Below are positions 14,191-26,100 of a stretch of DNA of 64,000 nt, piece by piece. The stretch is taken from positions 270,991-334,990 of the forward strand of contig NW_020170469.1 of NCBI RefSeq assembly GCF_000524195.1. Reading direction: 5' to 3'. The DNA comes from Echinococcus granulosus. Lineage: Eukaryota; Platyhelminthes; Cestoda; Cyclophyllidea; Taeniidae. Position numbers and translations under genes: made by a program. The notes under the pieces were generated by a model. It did no database searches. It saw only the letters and a program-made list of their open reading frames with translations, and was not told the origin of the DNA. Position 1 is the stretch's first letter. Every line of letters starts with the position of its first letter.

Positions 14191-16437
14191 ACCAAATCAA
14201 CGCGCCAAACAAACGTTAAAGTATTTCACTGTCTTAACACTACGAATGTTAGGAAGTAAACATTTATAATGTTCTTTTGTCCGACGATAAAGAGATGCTG
14301 TAAAGCACTGAGCCGATTTCCTAAAGGATTTCTCATGGAATCAATGCATGTAATCCTAAGAATTATCAAACCTAGTTATTCGGCTTTTTTGGCTCACGGT
14401 TAATCATTCACCATGCTTATTGCTTTAAACAAAAAGTGGATAGTTTTGTTCCAATCACCTTACCCCTAAAGACTTTATGGATGACGGCTTTGCCATCGTC
14501 ATATAGTAGGGTTTGGGAGAAATATGAGGCATAGGTGGCACGGACAGAGCTTCATGCCACTGATGTGGTGACCATTCACAAAGGTCTTAAAGGGTTGAAG
14601 CAAACATCATCGCAATACAAATGTCAATTAAGATAAATTCCAGGGTCCAGGATCGCATATCAAGGTTAACACATCTGCCGCAATATGTTTGCTGATTCGC
14701 GGTTCAGCACTAGAAGAGATCCCTGAAGTAAAAAGAAGCGGTTTTATGGTTATCCAAACAGCTGTACTGTTTTGGGATAACACTTCAACTAAAAAACACG
14801 ATTAGACTTTCATTAAATAAAGTGGAACAACCCACAAATTTCCTGATATTTTGAATACTACTCATTCGGCCAATTTTATTAGCCCAAATTGACGCCCTTC
14901 AGAAGGGAATTTAGGCGTTTAGCCTTATTTAAGGCCAGCTACAAAGCACATCAATGCTCGCACACTTTGCTATCAGATTTAGATAGACGCACAAAACTTC
15001 AAGCCCTTTATTCGGGTAGTAAGATTCTAACCTGTGATTGCGTTAAAGGCGAGCGTGTAGTCGCAGAAACAGCCATTCGTCATGCCCTTTGCTCCCTTAA
15101 AATACGCAAATCGCACACAGACCATCAACACGACTTGTCTGGAATAGCACGAGATGGACTATCAGCATCAGATAACACTTGGGTGGGTCTATTCGCATTG
15201 AGAGTTAATTGCACCTGGTGTAGTTTTGGCCAGTGGCCATGCCAATAATGGGAGTGCTTCGTGGGCTTTAAACAACTGACACGATGTAGGGCTAATGCTC
15301 TATTCGCTTCATGCATGTTTTGAAGAAAGGCTAGGAATAATACCTACAATTTTAGTAGTTCTAAAACGGGTTTCGAGCTTCTGTATTTCTGATACCGTAA
15401 CAGTATGTACATAACTAATGTACAGACGCTGACTTTAAGTGTTAAACATTTCAGGTTCGCGGTTTTAGCTACAAATAACAGAGGACACTATAACATCGGT
15501 GAATTGTTCTGTCTCGTTAATCCGTTTCAGAATGTCATTTGCGCGTTGCATTGAAGGAGGAAACTTTGTCTAGTGGAACCATAGCAACACATGCCTGGTG
15601 GTAACTGTATCATGCAATAGAAATGCTTGTTTGAAGGCTTCTGTCACCATCCTGGTGGGACGGCGTTCCGGTCGTGTTAACAGTTTATCTGTCTTATCAT
15701 ATCTTAGTAGTAAGTCTCCTTTCGTACTAGTAAGTCTTGTTAGGTCTCCAGAGACGACTTCGGGTGCTTTGTAATAGTAAATTGTTGCGTTCACGTTAAC
15801 CCTAAAGATGTGAATGCTACGAGGCAAACAGGTAACCCTCGACAAACGTTAACAGACGCCAATAAGGTTCAAAGACTATGAATCTATCCTTCACCCCTTT
15901 CACCTGAGTTGTGGGAAATTATTGTGTGTTTCAGATTGTTTGGTGACTGATTTGTGATGCAAAATGGCTTTTGCATTGTAACATTTGTTAAGCAAACAAA
16001 CGCCATGGGTCATCCCGAAACGATTCACTCACTACCCCTCCTTCCACACCTAAGGCAAACACCACTTAATTAAAGAAGACCACTTGCTTTGTGGGTAATG
16101 AACTGTAGGCTTATCTGCCTATCCCGCATTGTCTAGCCTAATGGAGGCCAAACAAAAATTACGGCTGAAAATTGAAAGAAAGCACATTTTTGTACCAGTC
16201 GGGATTGGTCAATCAGGTGGGATAAAGTTGCATTCTTGCGAAACAACGCAAGTGTTTGTGTTACAAAACTTCCTCATGGTGGAAAGGGGCTACTTCCCCA
16301 TCACCTCCTCCGGTTATATTTTGCTATTTGATTGTCACCTTTTCTTGGCATTAGAAAATCATGTTGGAAAACTAAGATGAAAAGGATTATGGATCGTAAT
16401 GGGTATTATTTTAACACGAAATGCATAAAGCAACTTT
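14191..16437. other. intergenic, two unsupported frames
   Basis: The 119-codon frame at 14889-15248 (+) has no ATG anywhere in it and no recognisable domain, so it would need to be an internal exon. The 91-codon frame at 15570-15845 (-) also shows no family. Neither has convincing splice edges. The rest is non-coding. Confidence 0.45.
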
Positions 16438-16537
16438 NNNNNNNNNNNNNNNNNNNNNNNNNNNNNNNNNNNNNNNNNNNNNNNNNNNNNNNNNNNNNNN
16501 NNNNNNNNNNNNNNNNNNNNNNNNNNNNNNNNNNNNN
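16438..16537. other. assembly gap (100 N)
   Basis: Exactly 100 N, the usual placeholder for a gap of unknown length. The flanks are AT-rich and match no repeat seen elsewhere in the window. Confidence 0.98.
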
Positions 16538-19500
16538 GCATAATAGTCATAAGTTTGTGAATTAGTTACCGAAAATATTACTGAATCCTACTGATCCAAA
16601 CAATAAAATGGCATGTTTGAGTTGCCTCTAAAGAAAGTCACTAAAAGGTGCCAGTTTAATATCTTAAACAACGCAGCTAATACGGTTGGTGTCGCTAATT
16701 TATTGCTCGAATATCTGTAGAGGATTCACGAGGCATAACACCGGAACCATAGAAGAATCTAACGTTATGATAAGACTTATTTACAAAAAGTCAAATAAAT
16801 TATGAATGCCATATAAATTGCCGTAGTATTCATATTTTGCAAATGTCTCATCAAAATGTCAGCTCACAAAATTTCTTACCTAAGTTGTTGAAACAAAAAA
16901 GTTAAGGAAACTAAGATTCTACAAGAGAGCATCCCAATGGTCAAACCATCGTAGGCTAGATTAATTTAACAAATAAATTTCTTTTGCTGTATGCAGTTCT
17001 ACGCAGTGCGTTTGCATCCAGGTGTCTGTGTTGTGGGAACACTTGGAGAAGTTCCGTGAATCTTGAAAGGAGGTTTAATTTGTCTGAAGGAGGAGAATGG
17101 CCTCAGCATTTATTTAATCAGCATTACAAACATGTGACCTCTTTTTCTTAGTCAATGATAAACATTTGCAATAAATCTTGTCAAAAATGGCTAATGCGAT
17201 TGAAGACAGTAAAATAACGAAGAATATATTTAGCTTGAAGTAAATACACCTCTTTGATTAGGAAACAGTCGGAATTATATTATAACGATGAAACATTCCA
17301 GTTGTTCTGGGGGTTTTTTCGGGCTAAGAAAAAGTGTGTGTAATAGACGCGGTCGGAAATCATGCCGGTTCTCTTAAAAGGAGTGAAGAATGAGGACCAG
17401 AATTACTAAAATCCATTGGTAATAGGTAAATCACGCTGCATATAATTATTTCATGTACTTTTAAATAAATGTATTTTTGCTGAGGTCAGTGAGAAAAAGG
17501 AATGTTTGAATAATACACCTTCAAGAGCATTCAACAGTGCAGTGATGGCCACAGCCGGCTTGGAAAGGCGCCTTTACACTCGTGAGCAAGTGAATGGCCC
17601 TCTGTTTGCCTGTTAGATCGGATTTTTTCCTCCTTTTTAAGGTGTCATAGGCACACAGTGAGAGAGAGAGAGAAAGCGGAAGGCGCAGATCCTTAGCGGT
17701 GATCTTATCGCTTGGAGCCACCTCGAAAACGTTCTCTTAGGGTTTACTAATAGATAGATAGGGAATTCCACAAGGGAGAACAGGTTTTGCGTACTTATCG
17801 AATCGCTCGAACCCCTCTTTCGCTTTCCTAACTGCGATCTTTCGACAGGCTTCTATCTTACCCTCCCATCTCTCTTTCTCTTCCTCTCAAATGCGAGATT
17901 TTGTTGGAGGGTTGATTTTCACTTTTAAATTTTGCCTGTTTAAAACAATCCTTGGGAGGCTTGAATGAGTAGTGGACATGTAGGAGTAATGATGCTGACG
18001 GGTGAGATCAGATTTAACTCAAAATCATTCGATTTATGGTCCTTATGTCGCCAGAAAATGGTGTTTTTGACGCCAGACATTACATTGGCGAGATAAGGCA
18101 ATTGCTCCGATGTTCTTTTCATGCTAGTAAAGCTCTGATAAACCCCACAATATAACAGATAAATGCTGTCGGTTACGCAACAAGCGTTTGTAATTGTAGC
18201 TTCTACATCAAAATAGACATTTATTTTTCGTGAAATAGAATGTGACAATTGCAGCTTGAGGTGTCCAAATGACAGGCGTCAGGGCGTTCGTTACCCAAGT
18301 CTGAGAAGCATATCGACCTCCACAGTCCAAATAGGCTGTTTTTTAATTTAAGAAAAAGTGGTGCTTAAAAGCTGAAATGATGTAATTACCATAAGGTCGG
18401 AAAATTTCCACGTTTATTTATTTGCTGGTAATAAGTTTGTATCATCTCTCTGCGACACAATTTAGCCCAACCGCACTTAGAGCAAAAATCGGATTGATTT
18501 TGCACGTAAAGCCTCATTTGGTACTTTTTTATTAGAAATAAACTATAATTCGTTCTTTTGTTTACAGATTAAATGGATTTTGTTTTGATGCGCTTAAAGT
18601 ACATTATCCGTCAACGAATGTCAAAATGCAATTGTATCGATTCTAACAAATCGGCAAAACTGTCAAAAGCATTCTTAATAATGAAGCCAAACTAGAATAA
18701 TCATCGTAATATTACTTGTAAAAGTAAATGCGTCACTGAACATCAAACTGAGTTCGGCGTCACAAATATGTGACATGTATCATTTGTCAATTTGTGATAA
18801 CTAGATGCACCTCAGTATTTTGCATATTTTTAGTTAAACTTAAAACAATAAAAGAGGGAAAGGTTATTAATAATCAAAAGAAAAAATCACACATTTTTAG
18901 CTGCGCAACTCGAAAGATGTGTGGCAATTGATGTTGTGTCGGCCGTATCCACAACAAGTACGGCGAACCTAGGAAACAATCCAACAATCATTAGGGATAA
19001 TTTGCTAAGTGCTAATTTTCAAAGGCCAAAGTCTCAGCAACAAAAGGCTTAATAATCCTTACAAAACTGTAATTTTCTGTATTTCCTATGTCACGATTTG
19101 ACAGTTGATAATTTAATTTAATTTAAATCCTAATAATATAAACCCAGTTTTATCCCGAGTCGTTAAAACAAAAATTTGAAAAAGTAAACTCATAAGGACA
19201 TGGAAGACTTACTTTTAGGGGGTACAGTCTTGCATCTTAAATGCAAGGGACAAAACTTGAACCCTTTTAATCACACCTTATTTGATATTCCGACTAATTC
19301 CTTATTTTGGCTGAATTACTTAGGAACACTGGACTCCTGTCCAATTTTTTTGCATAAACATATCTGTTTCAAAATAATTTCTGGTTTTTTTGGTTTGCTG
19401 GAGTGAGCCTTCATGCAGTCATTGATTTTCTCAGTACTGCAGTAATAATTTTTCAGTGTTAGCAGTAACTTTTATCCACTCTCTAATCCATTTTGTGATT

Positions 19501-19599
19501 CGCTCAACATTCTCCATTATCTGGAGTTTGCATTTTCAAGGATTTCTTTGTAGTAGGCATCAAAAACAGGCATAGCACCATCAATCACCTTTCCTGCAC
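16538..19599. other. AT-rich intergenic DNA
   Basis: No gene recognised. It contains a short (GA)n tract near 17660-17675 and the palindromic 16-mer at 18759-18774. Frames at 17940-18248 (-) and 19200-19406 (+) have no domain and no splice support. Confidence 0.5.
18759..18774. promoter_or_regulatory. palindromic 16-mer GTCACAAATATGTGAC
   Basis: An inverted repeat with GTCACA and TGTGAC arms. The same 16-mer occurs exactly, in reverse complement, at 49188-49203, and a close variant lies at 41955-41970. All three are outside known exons. A transcription-factor site is possible but unproven. Confidence 0.3.
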
Positions 19600-22500
19600 A
19601 GGGAACCAAATTAACCACGCTTTTACGCAGCGCTGATTGGCTGGCCAACTGAGTCAGGAGTTTTCGCGTGGCTATTCAATTGGCCGGTCAAGCCGCCACT
19701 CTGATTGGCTCAGATGGCATGGGTGCCGACCCCCTTCAAGTTGTAGTCAATTAGAGAATCGCGCACAGGCACGAACACGAGCACCCACAAGTACGGAGGA
19801 GCGAGATCGTGAAAGCTGGGATTTATTTCTTTTACTTCATTTCCAATGCCCTGTGTTACCAAATGCGAGCCCATGGACACAGCCTCACCCACTATAGAGA
19901 CTACTAGCAGTGAAACCCCCCCGACTGTAGATTGTAAGTCCTTTGTTTTCCATACCTTATACTTTATTGAGAGTCGGCAGCAGTCTGTCCTCCTTACTAA
20001 TTGATTTCGCGTTTTAAAGCAATAGTTTATTGGAGCAAAAGCTCTTCGAGAACTCATTTTTTCGTTTCTTATCTGTGGTACTCGATTACACTTTTCCACT
20101 GTCCACTCGTCTGGTTTTAGGGTGTCTATCATCTGGGTGATAGAAGACCCTACCTTTAGAAGGGATTGAAGATGTCTGCAGCAGTGGCAAATGTTAGGAA
20201 AATTCGAGGCCTACTAACAGGCAAAGCATTTTACTGTGGCGCCAGGGAAAGAAATTTCACGCTACAATATTCGCCCTTGCAATTCATTTAGACCGACATG
20301 GTTCCCAACTTTAATGTCAAGTTGTTGAAGCACCCGATTATGTAAGATAATTGTCTCTGTTGATACTATTACTAGGTGGTCTTTAACCACCACTATTACC
20401 ACTACTGATGCTTCACCCCTGAAGTAGAATGACCACTCCTAGCAGAAGTTTTCTCTCTTCGTCTAATTGACAAACGACACGGAACTGTGACAAGCTTTAG
20501 AGACCTTAGGCCTGCTTACTACTAAGAGGAGGACAGGAGTAAGTGTAGGTCAGGGAGGAAAGATAGGCGAAGAGAGCAAGGTAGAAAGAGAAGCAGAGAG
20601 AGAGAGAGAGAGAAGGAGAGCAGTGGGACGGCCCATTGAAAAACAGATGCTATCACTTCCTCCCTCTCTTGCTTTCTATGTGCGTGCGTATGCAAATCTG
20701 CGTCGTCGACATTTGTGCGCACGCCCTGTCGATATGGTGAGAGAGATAAGGTGAATTGGGGGGGGGGCAAGGGGGGAAGAAATAGGGGTGGGGACCTGAT
20801 GGTGGTGGGGTAAACACAGAACCACCCGCTCCACCCCAGTTTAGCATAGCCAACCAGGCAGGAATTGCATTCCCGCATGATCTGATAAGGTCTTATCACT
20901 TCGTCGTTATCACTGCGAGCTCGCTTATCGGCCAGTTGCAATCTGCGTACCTGCCCTCCGAGTGAATGCCCGTCATGCGACTATATTCCCAATTCTGTGC
21001 CTCGTCCTAGTCCGCGAAATCGGTGATGATTGAATAGGCCATTGCCAGTAAAGCGGTCGTTTTAACTCTCATTTTTGATATGAAGCGATCCTACTTATCC
21101 AGCATCGTTTATCGTCTCGACCTTTCATAACCGTTTGAAATGCCAATCTGAAACGGGACTCTTGTCCACTATCGTTAGTGGTACTGTTTTAAGCCAATGA
21201 CAAGAGGTTATACCAAAATTGTGTCTCAAACAGTTTGGTCAAATCTAAAACAATGGTGTAGATACAAGATGACAAATGCGTTTTTCCCTATTTTTGAGGA
21301 GTTGGTCGGTTCGGACATCCAAGTGTTAATATCACTAAAATATTTAAACCTCTGAGACATGATAGTTGGTTTTCTCACAGACCTTGGTAGCGGATAGGTT
21401 AAAATGAAGTAACAGGAGGAATTTTAGCCCTGACAAATCCCTCTTACAGCTAGGTGATATGAAGATGGGCACAATGTAATCAGTATCACCTGATAAACAC
21501 CATCACGTTGGTTTTGCGGAAACAGCATTTTTTGGGGTGTATGTTGCAGTTGATTCCACTGCCTGATAAACCCATATATATGTATGTATATATGAGTCTA
21601 TCTCTGTGTTTATGCGCCTCCATCGTCTTGTGGCTTGAAAGGTGACGCCTTATCTGATCCTTTTGGGGGCAGTTTTTCCATACTCCTCGTATCTCCTTGT
21701 ACGTGCACGCCACTAACTCCTATCAGCCCCGCTTAATCATTTGCAATACGGCGTTGAAATTGAAGATTCGCTGTTGCACAGACTTGGAAACAGATTGTGG
21801 TAAGGACACTTATCGTTCCATCAAATTGCTTTAAGAAAATGTGCATTAATGAGGGATAGAACTCGAAGCAGGTCGATTTTACGCCACATTTGTAAGAGTA
21901 CGTGAGTAGAGGCTTGTAGCGAAGTGATACTATCTGCTCAGCTCCCGCTGTTAACAGCAAAGAGATGGTATCTACAGCTCCCCCCGATGCTCACAAACAC
22001 GCAGAGAGAGAGAGAGAGAGAGCGAGGGAGATGGTTTTCTGTCGACCGACCAAGAGAGCAGGGCGAGTACGCGCTTGCTTTCTCGCTCCCCTAGCTCTTT
22101 GCACACCAAGATAAGGCGCTATCATGTCGCTCTTATCGCATGCGCGCGCTCGTGTACGCATCAGCTACCGAGATATCGCGGCCTCTGCCTCTCTTACCTC
22201 GTCCTCTCTCACTATCTCTCCATATTTATCAAACTTATTTCTTTTTGTGTATAATCAGAGGCACATGGTTATATCTGCTTATCTGTCTATGCTTGGTTAC
22301 CTCTTCCCGCACACATGCCATCTGTCTAGCCCCTCCGGTCGACTGACTCGATCCCCAGCCCACAATTATCACCAACTCTCTCAAAAAGCGCCCAATGACA
22401 AGTTATTTCGTGAACCCATTCCACGTCGTCGACCATCACCAATCCAACCATCAAATCAATTCATTCTTGATCGCCCTACTTTTGCAGCTACTCAGATTTT

Positions 22501-23136
22501 AATAGGTTCTTTCAGTAATGGGGCAATCTATAGATTGTGGATACTAATATCAGCAAGAAAATGTATGCAGAAATCCTTTTTAACGACGTCTCTTACCTTC
22601 AAGTCTCCACCAATGCATTCGTGTAAGTCCCTACTGGCAGGGACTTATCTGATGTTAGGTAGCAAGGTTTTGTAGGCATTCCATGTAAAATCACAGTCAA
22701 AATCTCTCCACACACGTGCAGACACACACCTGACAGGGCATGATGACTACTATCGTGGCAGTAATCTGCCTTCTCTTTCCGCGGCGAACTCTCAACAAGT
22801 TTACCCAGATGATGACAAGTGATAGGGACTGCACTCGGGCAAGTATTATCAAAAAGCTCGGTTTTTTGGTTCAGAGGAAGGCGACTCGAAAAGGGGAAGA
22901 TGAGGTGTGGCGTCTAGTTTAAGTCCAATATCTCTTTCTGCAATCCCACCCGATTCACAAGCAATCTTCTCTCCTACTGACATATGCGAGGTAGATTTTA
23001 TCGTGGTTGTGTTGTCATTTATCTGGCATTAGAAAAAGGATGGGAGTAAAAGTAGGGAATGAGTACGCAAGCACACAAAGGCGGCCCATCTCCACCCTTT
23101 GATGCCTCAACATGTGCCATTTTGCCTTTCTGGTAG
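19600..23136 (+). promoter_or_regulatory. candidate control region upstream of the FOG-like gene
   Basis: This block is GC-richer and more structured than its flanks. It has three ATTGG (inverted CCAAT) words at 19636-19640, 19679-19683 and 19704-19708, and (GA)n tracts at about 20597-20616 and 22001-22022. GATA words cluster at 20884-20929 and 22110-22137, with another at 22278-22283. The first recognised coding exon of the FOG-like gene starts at about 23137 in mid-protein, so its missing first exon and promoter probably lie in or before this block. The 183-codon frame at 22124-22675 runs through low-complexity DNA and is not accepted as a gene. Confidence 0.4.
20884..20929. promoter_or_regulatory. 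GATA-site cluster
   Basis: GATAAG at 20884-20889, CTTATC at 20892-20897 and 20924-20929, and GTTATC (reverse of GATAAC) between them: four GATA-type words in 46 bp, upstream of a gene encoding a probable GATA cofactor. GATA factors bind WGATAR. Occupancy here is inference. Confidence 0.4.
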
Positions 23137-26100
23137 CGGACACAAAGCGCCAAACGACGCAGAACAGCAATGCGGATCGCAAGCCAACGCCTCCACTGCT
23201 ATATCCAGACATTCGACTCCCACTGGAGATGAAACTCATGTCGCAGCCAAACCGAGGCTCTGTTGAAAAACCTGCATTACGCGCTACCTGCGATATCTCA
23301 GTGGGCCACATTTGGGGACCCTATCGGATTGCTCAACTGTTTCGAAGTACAAGTCCGCCCAGCGAAAGCAATCCAGTTTCAGCTCATAGACAGATCACCG
23401 TTCTAGTGAGCCGGAATGATTCTAAAGTGGTCTTATCTTTGAAAATTATATTTTAAGGTTTTTTGCCATTAGAGTGGAGATGCCTGTGATCTGGTAGTTC
23501 GGGTGAACGAGGAGAACGCTTGGATCAAGCTAGTTCAAGAGCCAGCCGTAACTGACGCCTCAAATGTGGAAATCATTTTTGAAAGTTGGTTGATTTTAAA
23601 AGGCTGGGAATTTGATATTCCGTATCATTGCATAATTCTCTTCTTAATTTCTGTCTCTCCTCAGTTGTACCCGAGACAATCAGTGTGGTCTCACTCACCA
23701 ACATCGCATCGGGCAGCCAAATCCGGGGCGCAATTAAACTGGTTCCTCCTAGTGAGTTTCTTTCCTTTCATACCATCACCGACATCATAATTGGTGAATG
23801 CCGGGAAATTGCTTCCGAGGCGCCAGATAAAGTGGTGCTAAAGTCGCAAAGGGGAGAGAGGCAGCTGATAAACAAGAGTACTTCATTAGGACTTTGAAGC
23901 AGTATGGGTTTATCTCAGCAATAAAGCAGTGTGTAGAGGACCAGCGTAGACCGGATCCTTAAAAGTATTTTTTCTTTTCTTCCTTCTCCTCCTCTAAGTC
24001 AAGAGAGACGAATGGTGACCACTTGCAGCTGTAAAGTTAGATTGGAAAAGGAAAGTGTAGAAAAGAGAATTGAAGGAAGGGGACTAGTGTAGTGGCAATA
24101 GAGAATCGTGTGTGTGCGTGTGTACACGTTACCTTCCGCCGCGCGTAATCTCTCTGGGCAATCTTAATGTGCTGGGTGGCTCCGACTAAAAAGCCTGGTA
24201 GGCTCACGACGTCGTGCTTGAAGATGCCTATCTCTGCATTCTTCTATAAATACATTCACATTGTGAGGCTAACATAGCCGGATACCAGTTTGAGTGCTTT
24301 TAAAGACATCCCTGAAGACGTACTGAGGCATGTTAGCATGGAAAAGGTTTATTAGCGTCAGGATGATTGGATGACTAAAGGCATGGAAGAAGTGCCAAGA
24401 CACTTAACAGCTCCTGTTGCATTAGGGCAAATATTGTTTCGGAGCATAATCTCTTCTTTTGAGTGTTGACTCCTACGTCCCTTCTATTCCAGCCATCATA
24501 AGCATTCCTGCCGATTGTAGTCAATTGCGAACCAGGACTAAAGATATCACAATGAATTAATAACGTATAGAGGGCACTGCTTACTTCATTAGTAGTGTGT
24601 TTGAGATTTGGTTTGGAATTCTGAGCATTGTGTTCTGCAAGGCCTCTGGTCCCAAAGACCAGACGATGTTTACCAGTATGTGTGTCTTTGATGCCAATTC
24701 CTTTTTCTTTGTGAAATCAGCTTTATCCTCACTCTAATACTGAAAATTTTACAGAACCCAAAGTTGAAAATTTGCCAGAAGTCGATGCCCTTTTCATAGC
24801 TACTCTACTGTGAGTTTTTGCAGAATTGGCTAACGGCAGGCGTCTGTTTAAGTTGGGGTTGTTTACGGCCACCACTACTGCGACTTTCAGAGTCACCTCA
24901 GGGGTCGTAGTAGGGTACAATCGCTTGAGAGGTTAAAGGAAGACTCTTGAGTCTATTAGGCACTGGTGAGACGCCATGATAACAAGACGGGAGAATAAAA
25001 CCCTAAGTAGATAACTAGGTATTTTAAACAAGTAGTTTTTCGATATATTGCCACTCTACTAAAGCAAGATGAGTTCATTGCCACAAATTGCGGTCACTTG
25101 AAGCATAAATCAGCCAACTAATTAGCACCACCTTCTACCATAGATTCATCTGGAGCCTCAAGAAGTGGATCTCCCTCACCACCAGCAGTCAATTCGAGTT
25201 GTACCGGACCTTCATCAGGCGCAGCCGCGGCAACAACCACAGGTGGTCCAAAAAGGGACAAGAAATGCCTCTACTGTGGTATCTTCTTCTCCAGTTTGGA
25301 CACCCTCACCGCCCACATGACCAATTATTGTTCACGACGACCTCGCCTTGCTACACCACCCAGTGGACCGTGCACAAGCAGTAGCAGCAACAGTGGAGGT
25401 GTCGGGGTCGCCTCTTCAACTCCTGACAAGGGTACCGCTAGTGCTGCTGACCCCGGTGACCCAGGAGTGAGTGAACCTATGACCTCGCAGGCTTCAGGTA
25501 GGTTTTAAAAGCAAGCTGCAAAAATGGTGGCTGAAAATATTCGTTAATAAGAGAATTAATTCATTTTGGAGGAGGAAAAGGGATAGAGAGAAAATTTGTG
25601 TTAATTTAGAGTTTACTTTCCGTCGTGTATCAAAATTTGGAATGCAACAATGGAGGCAACTGAGAACATTGAGGAAGGGTTTGGTGGTACTATGAAGGGA
25701 CTTTATACGTCTGAAAAGGATTTCTGCCATGTGGTCCTGGATGGCCAAGGTATGAGTTTTCATGGGAATACTACATCATTTATCCAAAGTTTGCGACTTC
25801 AAGACAGGCAAGACGTCCGAGAGTGATTTGGCCGTACCGAAAATTCTTTCTGTGTTGAAGCTTTCCAGACGTTAGCCGAACTCCAATATAAGTATCTTAG
25901 TGCAGCAGAATGCTGCCAAAAAACCTTGATAGCTTCCACTCCTTGAAGTGTGTTCTTTTGCTTTTATGAATCAAAAGTTCAAGTCTGAATCAAACTTTGA
26001 AATTTTGATGGGCAGAATGGCAAACTCCTGTGTTGCGAGGGTCATGAAGACCCTGGGCTGGCCCAATCGTCAGTGAAATGGGACGGGACATACCCACCGG

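Noticed and set aside
14889..15248. 119-codon plus-strand frame
   Set aside because: Contains no ATG, no recognisable family and no convincing splice sites; kept only as a possible unexplained exon.
19710..20132. 140-codon minus-strand frame
   Set aside because: No domain and no splice partner; overlaps the CCAAT-rich block.
20522..20941. 139-codon minus-strand frame
   Set aside because: Translation of GA repeats, poly-G and GATA-rich DNA gives Ser/Leu/Pro low complexity only.
22124..22675. 183-codon open frame, longest single frame left of the FOG-like exons
   Set aside because: Low-complexity Ser/Arg/Pro composition, overlaps GC-rich alternating repeats and other frames, no domain, no partner exon in phase.
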